Made by a program: the position numbers and the translations under genes. A stretch of 64,000 nucleotides of DNA from the NCBI GenBank assembly GCA_965247375.1, contig CBDFHU010000013.1, forward strand, positions 1 to 64,000, written 5' to 3'. Below the pieces are notes generated by a model, which worked only from the letters and a program-made list of their open reading frames with translations, had not been told where the DNA came from and made no database searches. Positions 32,364 to 40,055 of this stretch are shown piece after piece; position 1 is the first letter of the stretch, and every line of letters begins with the position of its first letter. This stretch comes from Arsenicibacter sp965247375. Lineage in GTDB: Bacteria > Bacteroidota > Bacteroidia > Cytophagales > Spirosomataceae.

Positions 32364-34082
32364 ATGGCTTTTCTGACTATAGATTCTCTTAAAGACCGGA
32401 CCTTCGATGCTATTGTGATCGGGTCTGGTATCAGCGGTGGCTGGGCTGCCAAAGAGCTTACCGACAAAAAACTGAAAACGCTCCTGCTCGAACGCGGCCG
32501 GGATGTGCGGCACGTAACCGACTATCCGACCACGATGATGTCGCCCTGGGAGTTTGAGCACCTGAACCAGCTGCCGAAAGCCTATAAGGATGCCAACCCG
32601 ATTGCCAGCCGGTGTTATGCACTCAACGAAGACACCACTCATTTCTTCGTGAAGGACGCCGAACACCCGTATATTCAGGATAAACCGTTTGACTGGATTC
32701 GCGGCTACCACGTTGGCGGGAAATCGCTGATGTGGGCGCGGGGTACCCAACGGTGGTCACAATACGATTTCGACGGACCGGCCCGCGATGGCTTTGCCGT
32801 TGACTGGCCGATTGGTTATCACGACATTGCTCCGTGGTACAGCCATGTCGAAAAGTTTGCCGGTATCTCCGGCAACCGCGACGGGCTGGCACAACTGCCC
32901 GACGGCGAGTTTCTGCCGCCGCACGAGCAAACGTGCGTAGAAAAGCACTTTACGGCTCAGATGAGCAAACGCTATAACAACACGCGGCCGGTGGTTATCG
33001 GCCGTTGTGCGCATCTGACCAAACCGCAGCCGATTCACCTGAAACAGGGGCGGGGGCAGTGCCAGCACCGGAACCTGTGTCAGCGGGGTTGCCCGTATGG
33101 CGGGTACTTCAGCAGCAACTCATCGACGATTCCGTGGGCGTTGAATTCGGGTAATCTGACGCTGCGGCCGCATTCGGTGGTGCATTCGATTATTTACGAC
33201 GAGGCCAAAGGCAAGGCAACGGGGGTACGGGTGGTTGATGCCAACACCAAGCAGATGACGGAGTATTATGCCCGCATCATCTTCGTGAACGCGGCTACCG
33301 TCAATACAAACCTGATTCTGCTGAACTCGACCTCACGGCGCTTCCCGAACGGGCTGGGCAACGACAACGGCCTGCTGGGTAAATACGTGGCGTTTCATAA
33401 CTTCCGGACAACGATTTCGGGCGAATATGAAGGATTCCAGGACACGACTACCGACGGCATCCGCCCAAATGGCAGCTATATTCCGCGTTTCCGGAACGTG
33501 TTCAAACAAGAGACAGACTTCCTGCGCGGCTATGCATCGGGTTTCAGCGCCACCCGCATGACCTATAACGATACTGCCGGCATTGGCGAGGACCTGAAAA
33601 ACAGCCTGAATACGAAAAAGTACGGCGTTTGGCGGGTAGGCTCGCACATGATGGGCGAGACGATTCCGAAGGAGTCAAACTTTGTGACGCTCGATAAGAC
33701 ACAGGTGGATGCCTGGGGCGTACCGCTGATCCGGACCAATGTGGGCTACGACGACAACGATGAGAAGATGATTAAGGATTTCCACGAGCAGCTGACCGAA
33801 ATGTACACGGCGGCAGGTTTCAAGAACATCCAGACGCACGATAAACCGGAGAAAGCGCCGGGCCTGGACATCCACGAGATGGGTGGCGTCCGGATGGGGA
33901 AAGACCCGAAAACGTCGATGCTGAACAAATGGAATCAGTTCCATAACTGCAAAAACGTATTCGTCACCGACGGAGCTTGTATGACCAGCAACTCTACCCA
34001 GAATCCGTCGCTGACGTTTATGGCCATTACGGCACGGGCGGCCAATTACGCCGCCAGCGAATTCCGGAAAGGGAATTTGTAA
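32364..34082 (+). CDS. GMC-family oxidoreductase (large subunit)
   Basis: A 572-residue flavoprotein. The FAD dinucleotide motif DAIVIGSGISGGWAAKEL lies at about 15-32, the substrate-side motif GYHVGGKSLMWARG near 115, QRGCPYGGYFSS near 240, and the C-terminal GMC signature VTDGACMTSNSTQNPSLTFM near 535. With the preceding small subunit it forms a periplasmic sugar/polyol dehydrogenase, probably feeding a cytochrome. No signal peptide of its own, as expected for a protein carried by the Tat partner. ATG 32364 is chosen over 32322. Confidence 0.9.
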   Translation: MAFLTIDSLKDRTFDAIVIGSGISGGWAAKELTDKKLKTLLLERGRDVRHVTDYPTTMMSPWEFEHLNQLPKAYKDANPIASRCYALNEDTTHFFVKDAEHPYIQDKPFDWIRGYHVGGKSLMWARGTQRWSQYDFDGPARDGFAVDWPIGYHDIAPWYSHVEKFAGISGNRDGLAQLPDGEFLPPHEQTCVEKHFTAQMSKRYNNTRPVVIGRCAHLTKPQPIHLKQGRGQCQHRNLCQRGCPYGGYFSSNSSTIPWALNSGNLTLRPHSVVHSIIYDEAKGKATGVRVVDANTKQMTEYYARIIFVNAATVNTNLILLNSTSRRFPNGLGNDNGLLGKYVAFHNFRTTISGEYEGFQDTTTDGIRPNGSYIPRFRNVFKQETDFLRGYASGFSATRMTYNDTAGIGEDLKNSLNTKKYGVWRVGSHMMGETIPKESNFVTLDKTQVDAWGVPLIRTNVGYDDNDEKMIKDFHEQLTEMYTAAGFKNIQTHDKPEKAPGLDIHEMGGVRMGKDPKTSMLNKWNQFHNCKNVFVTDGACMTSNSTQNPSLTFMAITARAANYAASEFRKGNL

Positions 34083-34094
34083 TGGTTTGACAAT

Positions 34095-34124
34095 CGTAGA
34101 GACAAGGCATGCCTTGTCTCTACG
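34095..34124. terminator. 30-bp perfect palindrome between convergent genes
   Basis: CGTAGAGACAAGGCA and its exact reverse complement without spacer. Shares the GTAGAGACAAGGC core with 15858-15909. Located between GMC oxidoreductase and MBL-rhodanese copy 2. Confidence 0.75.
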
Positions 34125-34139
34125 TCTTATGAACCCGAA

Positions 34140-35558
34140 TTACGCCTTTTTCAGCGTCGACGGGCAAACGAAATCGGTGGTGGTAAACCGGCCGGTTTTC
34201 TGGATAGCCCCGAAACCGCCGTCAATGTCGATCAGGTTATCGTAGCCCCGTGATTTAAGAATCGACGCGGCCATCATCGACCGGTAACCGCCCGCACAGT
34301 GGATGTACATGGTTTCGTCTTTCGGGAATTCGGCCATCAGTTCGCTGATGTAGTCGAGCGGCAGGCTTTTGGCGCCGTCGATGTGTTCGGCCGCAAATTC
34401 GCCCGGTTTCCGGACGTCGATGACCGTAACCGGCCCCTGATCCATACGGTCGGCAAGTTCAGCGGCAGAAATCGAGGTGATGGTATCAACCTCTTTACCG
34501 CTTCCGGCCCATGCCGTAAAACCGCCCGCCAGATAGCCCAGTACCTGATCGTACCCCACGCGGGCCAGCCGGGTGAGGGTTTCTTCAACGTTTTCCGGTT
34601 CACAAACCAGCAACAGTTCCTGACGGACATCCGGAATCAGGGCACCTACCCACGGCGCAAATTGTCCGCCCAGGCCAATGTTGATTGAGTTCGGAATAAA
34701 GCCTTTAGCAAACACCTGAGCACCCCGCACATCGAGCACCACCGCACCGGTTTCGTTGGCCGCTGCCTCAAAGGCGTCCGGGCTCAACGGCTGTGCGCCA
34801 CGGCTCAGTACGGTGTCAATACTTTCGTAACCCTCTTTGTTCATCAGTACGTTTTGCGGGAAATACTTCGGCGGAGCGAGCAGGCCGTCCGTAACCTCCC
34901 TGATGAACTCGTCGCGCGACATATTGGCCCGCAGGGCATAGTTGAACAATTTCTGGTTGCCCAGCGTATCGGTCGTTTCCTTACTCATGTTCTTACCGCA
35001 GGCCGAACCCGCACCGTGAGCCGGATACACGATCACGTCGTCGGGCAGGGTCATGATTTTGTTCCGGAGCGAATCGAACAGATAACCGGCCAGGTCGTTC
35101 ATGGTCAGATCCGATTTCTGGGCCAGATCGGGCCGGCCGACATCACCGATAAACAGGGTATCGCCGCTGAACAGAGCTTTTTCTTTACCGTTTTCGTCGA
35201 TCAGCAGGTAACAGGTCGATTCCATCGTGTGGCCCGGCGTATGCAGGACGCGGATTTTAACCTTGCCGAGGGACAGTTCTTCGCCGTCGGTAGCAATATG
35301 GGCTTCAAATCCGGTTCTGGCATTGGGGCCATACACGATAGGCGCACCGGTTTGTTTGGCCAGATCGAGGTGTCCCGACACAAAATCGGCGTGGAAGTGC
35401 GTTTCCAGTACGTATTTGATCGTTGCCCCTTCTTTGGCGGCTTTCTCAATGTATGGTTTTACCTCTCGCAGCGGATCAATAATGGCTACTTCGCCTTCCG
35501 ATTCCACGTAATAGGCACCTTGTGCTAAACAGCCCGTATAAATTTGTTCGATTTTCAT
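34140..35558 (-). CDS. Persulfide dioxygenase-rhodanese fusion (copy 2)
   Basis: A 472-residue paralogue of the enzyme at 23378-24790, with the same domain order and closely similar sequence. Metal ligands: ETHFHADF, HTPGHTM, FSGDTLFIGD, YPAHGAG. The middle rhodanese-like domain reads LLLVCEPENVEE, so unlike copy 1 it has a Cys at the active-loop position but no CxxGxR loop. The last domain has HCAGGYRS. Driven by box 9 and next to the Crp/Fnr gene. Two copies suggest different persulfide substrates or a simple dosage effect. Confidence 0.9.
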   Translation of the reverse strand: MKIEQIYTGCLAQGAYYVESEGEVAIIDPLREVKPYIEKAAKEGATIKYVLETHFHADFVSGHLDLAKQTGAPIVYGPNARTGFEAHIATDGEELSLGKVKIRVLHTPGHTMESTCYLLIDENGKEKALFSGDTLFIGDVGRPDLAQKSDLTMNDLAGYLFDSLRNKIMTLPDDVIVYPAHGAGSACGKNMSKETTDTLGNQKLFNYALRANMSRDEFIREVTDGLLAPPKYFPQNVLMNKEGYESIDTVLSRGAQPLSPDAFEAAANETGAVVLDVRGAQVFAKGFIPNSINIGLGGQFAPWVGALIPDVRQELLLVCEPENVEETLTRLARVGYDQVLGYLAGGFTAWAGSGKEVDTITSISAAELADRMDQGPVTVIDVRKPGEFAAEHIDGAKSLPLDYISELMAEFPKDETMYIHCAGGYRSMMAASILKSRGYDNLIDIDGGFGAIQKTGRFTTTDFVCPSTLKKA

Positions 35559-35602
35559 CGTAGTGATCTCTTTAAAGGTTGACGCTTGTTCAAATTGATA
35601 AG

Positions 35603-35646
35603 CAAATCAACGAAAGTTCGTTTGTTGGTTCCGTGATAATTGTTAC
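35603..35646 (-). promoter_or_regulatory. Sulfur-regulon box 9
   Basis: GTGATAATTGTTAC at 35633-35646 (same 14-mer as box 6); TTGATTTG (35610-35603, minus strand) is at the -7 position, 29.5 bp from the centre, one mismatch. Confidence 0.8.
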
Positions 35647-35661
35647 ACAATCAGGATGGTA

Positions 35662-36288
35662 CTACAAAATTTCAATTTTATTCCGGGAAAGCTTCACGTA
35701 GCCGATCTTTTCCATCTGCTTCAGCAGCCGTGAAATCACTTCGCGGGAGGTCGCCAGTTCATTGGCAATTTCTTCGTGCGTAATCTGAAGTACCGAACAC
35801 TGGCAGCTTTGTGCCTTCTTTTTCAGGTAAGCCAGCAGCCGTTCATCGAGTTTCTGGAACGCAATGCTGTCGATGGTAGCAATCATATCATCGAAACGGC
35901 GCTGGTAGGTCTTAAACACAAACTGCTTCCAGGTTGGAAAGCGGCAGATCCATTCTTCTACTTTCTCGACCGGAATGGCAATCAGTCGTGTTTTTTCTTC
36001 GGCGACGGCCACAATTTCGCTTTGCTTTTTCTCCAGACAACACGTCAGCGACATAGCACAGGAGTCGAGGCCGCCGAGGTAGTAAAGCAGCGCTTCACGC
36101 CCTTCCATATCGGGCCGCATGATTTTTACCGACCCGCTGAGCAGAATCGGTACCGACCGGATATAACTTCCCGGCCGGATCAGATAGGCTCCTTCTTCTA
36201 TTTCCTGATAAATACCAACACGGGCAATTTCGTCGATCAGGGCGGGTTCGAAGCGTCCTGTCAGCCCGTCAAGTAAGGACCGGTTCAT
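35662..36288 (-). CDS. Crp/Fnr-family regulator with Cys cluster
   Basis: A 208-residue activator from ATG 36288 (36375 is also in frame). Residues 1-120 are a cyclic-nucleotide-type beta barrel, but the phosphate cassette is replaced by SCAMSLTCCLEKKQSEI with Cys77, Cys83 and Cys84; further Cys at 115, 162, 164. A long dimer helix precedes the helix-turn-helix, where SREVISR (Arg182, Glu183, Arg187) matches the R-E-x3-R of E. coli CRP that reads GTGA. That is the half-site repeated in front of the sulfur genes and of this gene (box 10). It probably senses sulfane sulfur or redox state through the cysteines and not cAMP. Confidence 0.9.
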   Translation of the reverse strand: MNRSLLDGLTGRFEPALIDEIARVGIYQEIEEGAYLIRPGSYIRSVPILLSGSVKIMRPDMEGREALLYYLGGLDSCAMSLTCCLEKKQSEIVAVAEEKTRLIAIPVEKVEEWICRFPTWKQFVFKTYQRRFDDMIATIDSIAFQKLDERLLAYLKKKAQSCQCSVLQITHEEIANELATSREVISRLLKQMEKIGYVKLSRNKIEIL

Positions 36289-36486
36289 AGGCACTGAATG
36301 GTTGATAACTGGATACTGGATATTGAATAACCGGACGTATGAAACCGGATACCGGCTAAAGGATTCCGGGTACATTTATCAGTTGAGGAACGGGAAAGCG
36401 GTCTCATAAAGTTCTGTCAGTTAAAAATGAGTTAAATTCCGATGGCTCCGGATAGGGTGTGGCTTATTCTGCTGTTACCTGACTAA

Positions 36487-36530
36487 CAAATAAAATGAGT
36501 AGCGGCAGGCGGTTCCGTGATAAATATCAC
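36487..36530 (-). promoter_or_regulatory. Sulfur-regulon box 10, upstream of the Crp/Fnr gene
   Basis: GTGATAAATATCAC at 36517-36530; TTTATTTG (36494-36487, minus strand) lies at the -7 position, 29.5 bp from the centre. Predicts positive autoregulation with a leader of about 190 bases to ATG 36288. Confidence 0.8.
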
Positions 36531-36764
36531 ACGGCGCGCTCACCGAAAAAGGAGCAGCGGGGCGGGATTAAAAAACAAGCTTTCTGTCTTTATGATGTAG
36601 GTACAAATGTCTATTGAATGTGCAAAATAGACGACAAATTCGTAAATTTTAGGACCGGATGCTGAATCATGTGATGTATTCCGGAAAAAATTGACTTTTC
36701 GCTGATTCTTTCTGTTAAAAAGACGGAAAGCCGGCAACAGTCTCTTCATTAACTCAATTACCCT
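36531..36764. other. Upstream region of the RND pump
   Basis: Gene-free AT-rich stretch before the pump gene. No -7 element fits box 10 in this direction, so the pump is probably outside the sulfur regulon. I could not identify its promoter. Confidence 0.4.
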
Positions 36765-39700
36765 ATGAATTTAATACGTGCTGCCTTACGCAAACCGATT
36801 ACCATTCTGGTAGTCGTGATGAGTTTGTTTTTCTTCGGTATCAAAGCGGTCCGTACCATTAAAATTGACATCTTCCCTAGCCTGGATCTGCCGGTCATTT
36901 ATATCTCCCAGCCATTTGGGGGGTATACGCCGAATCAGATGGAGTCGTTCTTTGGCAAGCAGTATGTGAATCTGCTGCTGTATGTATCGGGGGTAAAAAG
37001 TATTGAAACGAAGAACATTCAGGGGCTTACGCTGCTGAAACTGACCTTCTACGAGGGAACGAACATGGCACAGGCTGCCGCCGAAGTGTCGGCCTACTCG
37101 AACCGGGCCCAGGCGATCTTTCCGCCCGGGTCGCAGCCGCCCTTTATCCTGCGCTTCGATGCCTCCACGCTGCCGGTCGGGCAGCTGGTCCTGAGCAGTC
37201 CGAAGCGCACCAACAACGAGCTACAGGACATGGCCAACGTCTATGTCCGGTCCGGTTTCAGTTCGATTCCGGGCCTGGTAGCACCGGCTCCCTTTGGCGG
37301 TAACTCACGAACGGTCGTGATCAAAGTCGATCCGGAACTGCTCCGTTCGCATAACCTGACCCCCGATCAGCTCGTGGCGGCGCTGCGGATCAACAACACG
37401 GCTACACCCGCCGGTAACGTTCGGGTCGGCGATCTGAACTACTTCACGCCGGCCAACACAACCGTTAGGAATATTGAGGATTTCGGGAAAATCCCGCTCT
37501 ACACCGGAACCGTACAGAACCTGTACCTGAAAGATGTGGCGACGATTGAAGACGGCGCCGACATTACCCAGGGCTACGTGCTCGTCAACGGTAAACGGTC
37601 GGTTTACCTGCCCATCACCAAGTCGGCCGATGCGTCGACGTGGGAGGTAGTGCAGAACCTGAAAGCCGCCATTCCGAAATTTCAGGCGCTGCTGCCCGAA
37701 GATGTAAAGCTGACCTATACGTTCGACCAGTCGGTTTACGTCATCAACGCCGTGGAGAGTCTGATGACCGAAGGGGCAATCGGAGCGATCCTGACCGGTC
37801 TGATGGTCCTGCTGTTCCTCGGCGATGCGCGCGGGGCGCTGATCGTTATTATTACCATTCCGACCTGTATTATTTCGGGCGTTTTGTTCCTGTCGCTGTT
37901 TGGGCAGACGATCAATATTATGACCCTCAGCGGGTTGTCGCTGGCTATCGGAATTCTGGTCGATGAATCGACGGTAACGATTGAGAACATTCACCAGCAC
38001 ATGGCTATGAATAAACCCAAAGCGCTGGCCATCTGGGACGCCTGTCAGGAAATTGCTTTTTCCAAGCTGCTGATTCTGTTCTGTATTCTGGCGGTATTTG
38101 CGCCGGCGTTTACCATGACAGGGATTCCGGGGGCGCTGTTCCTGCCGCTGGCACTGGCCATCGGGTTTTCGATGATCACCTCATACCTGATGTCGCAGAC
38201 GCTGGTGCCGGTGCTGGCCAACTGGATGATGAAAGGCCATCAGTACGCCGGCGGGGATAAGAAACAAGGCGGGGCCGCGGGGCATCTGATGCATGCGGGT
38301 CTGAAAGACGGCCGGTCGGCACACGACGAGCTGCTCGACCAGAAAGAACTGCTGGCCAACCGGCTTGATATGGACGGCGACGGTAAAATCGGGCTGTTTG
38401 AGCGCTTCCGGGCGCGGTTCATGCGGTTTATGGAGCGTATGCTGCCATACCGGCGGCCAATCGTCCTGATCTACATCGTTGGTGCACTGGGACTGGCCGG
38501 TTTCCTGATTTCCATTATCGGACAGGACGTGTTGCCGAAAGTAGAGTCGCCCCAATTCCAGGTACGCCTCCGGTCTCCGGACGGAACGCGGCTGGAAAAA
38601 ACGGAGAAGACCATGCTGAAAGCGGTCGACATCCTGCAACAACTGGTCGGCAAGGAAAATATCGAGATTTCATCGGCTATGGTCGGTATGCACGGGTCGC
38701 AGTTTTCGACCAGCCCGATCTATCTCTTTATGGCCGGGCCACAGGAGGGTGTGTTGCAGGTCAGTCTCAAAGAAGGCTATGAAGGCGATATGGATCAGCT
38801 GAAAGATCAGTTCCGGGGCAAAATGAAACAGATTCAGCCGGATGTAAAAATGTCGTTCGAACCAATCGAACTCACGGACAAAATTCTGAGCCAGGGCTCG
38901 CCGACGCCGATTGAGGTCCGGTTATTGGGCAAAAACAAGCAGCAAAACGAGGAATATGCCAACAAGGTCATCGCCAAACTGCAGAAAATCCCGTACCTGC
39001 GGGATGTGCAGATCGGGCAGTCGACCAAATACCCGACCATCGACGTAACGATTGACCGGGAACGGGCCGCGCAGCTGGGAACCGATATTTCGGCCATTTC
39101 GCGGTCGCTGATTGCCTCGACCTCATCGTCGCGGTTTACCGAAAAAAGTGTCTGGATTGACCCGAAATCCGGTCAGAGTTATAGCGTACAGGTACAGATT
39201 CCGGAGAGTAAAATGGCAAGCGTCGATGACCTTGGCGAGATTCCGGTCCTGCCGAATGCGAACCGGCCGGTGCTGAGCGATGTGGCCACGCTGCGGACGG
39301 GTACAACCTACGGCGAAAATGATAACGTGGGGGCCATTCCGGTGTTATCCGTGACGGCAAACCTGTACGAAATTGATCTCGGCACGGCGGCCCGTGAGGT
39401 ACAGAAAGCCATTGACTCACTGGGTGAGCTGCCGCGCGGCCTGACCATTAAGATACAGGGCTTGAGCCAGGTACTGACCGAGACGCTGGATAGTCTGCAA
39501 ACGGGACTGATTACAGCCATTATTGTGATTTTTCTGATGCTGGCGGCTAATTTTCAGTCGTTTAAGGTGTCGCTGGTTGTGTTGTGTACCGTACCGGCAG
39601 TGTTGGTCGGTTCGCTTTCGCTGCTGCTGTTGACCGGCTCAACGCTGAACCTGCAATCGTACATGGGTATGATTATGTCCGTAGGGGTGTCGATTTCCAA

Positions 39701-40055
39701 CGCGGTCCTGATGATTACCAATGCGGAGGAATTACGGCTGCGGAACGGCAATGCCCTGTTATCGGCCAAAGAAGCGGCTTCGGTGCGGTTACGCCCGATC
39801 ATCATGACCAGTGTGGCCATGGTGGTGGGGATGATTCCGATGGCAAGCGGTCTGGGCGAAGGCGGTTCGCAGACCGCTCCGCTGGGTCGGGCGGTAATCG
39901 GCGGGCTGATTGCTTCTACCTTTGCGGCACTTTATATTTTACCGTTGGCGTTTGCCTGGGTGCAGGCCAAAACAACGACCCAATCAGTTTCACTGGATCC
40001 TGAAGACAAAGAAAGTAAGTTTTATATTCCTTCATCGTATGACTCGGCTAATTGA
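36765..40055 (+). CDS. RND-family efflux pump, inner-membrane transporter
   Basis: A 1096-residue pump of the AcrB/HAE1-like superfamily: helix 1 (PITILVVVMSLFFFGIKAV), a periplasmic domain with PPGSQPPFILRFDAS, helices 2-6 from about 335, then a second periplasmic domain and helices 8-12. VDESTVTIENIHQH in helix 4 has the acidic residue of the proton relay. A long cytoplasmic loop (about 490-565) contains a complete EF-hand loop DMDGDGKIGLFE (535-546). The adaptor gene overlaps the end by 17 bp. No outer-membrane factor is adjacent. Substrate unknown. Confidence 0.9.
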   Translation: MNLIRAALRKPITILVVVMSLFFFGIKAVRTIKIDIFPSLDLPVIYISQPFGGYTPNQMESFFGKQYVNLLLYVSGVKSIETKNIQGLTLLKLTFYEGTNMAQAAAEVSAYSNRAQAIFPPGSQPPFILRFDASTLPVGQLVLSSPKRTNNELQDMANVYVRSGFSSIPGLVAPAPFGGNSRTVVIKVDPELLRSHNLTPDQLVAALRINNTATPAGNVRVGDLNYFTPANTTVRNIEDFGKIPLYTGTVQNLYLKDVATIEDGADITQGYVLVNGKRSVYLPITKSADASTWEVVQNLKAAIPKFQALLPEDVKLTYTFDQSVYVINAVESLMTEGAIGAILTGLMVLLFLGDARGALIVIITIPTCIISGVLFLSLFGQTINIMTLSGLSLAIGILVDESTVTIENIHQHMAMNKPKALAIWDACQEIAFSKLLILFCILAVFAPAFTMTGIPGALFLPLALAIGFSMITSYLMSQTLVPVLANWMMKGHQYAGGDKKQGGAAGHLMHAGLKDGRSAHDELLDQKELLANRLDMDGDGKIGLFERFRARFMRFMERMLPYRRPIVLIYIVGALGLAGFLISIIGQDVLPKVESPQFQVRLRSPDGTRLEKTEKTMLKAVDILQQLVGKENIEISSAMVGMHGSQFSTSPIYLFMAGPQEGVLQVSLKEGYEGDMDQLKDQFRGKMKQIQPDVKMSFEPIELTDKILSQGSPTPIEVRLLGKNKQQNEEYANKVIAKLQKIPYLRDVQIGQSTKYPTIDVTIDRERAAQLGTDISAISRSLIASTSSSRFTEKSVWIDPKSGQSYSVQVQIPESKMASVDDLGEIPVLPNANRPVLSDVATLRTGTTYGENDNVGAIPVLSVTANLYEIDLGTAAREVQKAIDSLGELPRGLTIKIQGLSQVLTETLDSLQTGLITAIIVIFLMLAANFQSFKVSLVVLCTVPAVLVGSLSLLLLTGSTLNLQSYMGMIMSVGVSISNAVLMITNAEELRLRNGNALLSAKEAASVRLRPIIMTSVAMVVGMIPMASGLGEGGSQTAPLGRAVIGGLIASTFAALYILPLAFAWVQAKTTTQSVSLDPEDKESKFYIPSSYDSAN

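Noticed and set aside
34854..35528. 224-codon antisense frame over the second MBL-rhodanese
   Set aside because: The same kind of frame appears opposite the first copy, as expected from shared codon use; not a gene.
36540..36749. 69-codon minus-strand frame upstream of the RND pump
   Set aside because: No domain, no promoter, AT-rich intergenic composition.
36517..36764. RND pump as a member of the sulfur regulon
   Set aside because: No -7 element at the fixed distance on the pump side of box 10.
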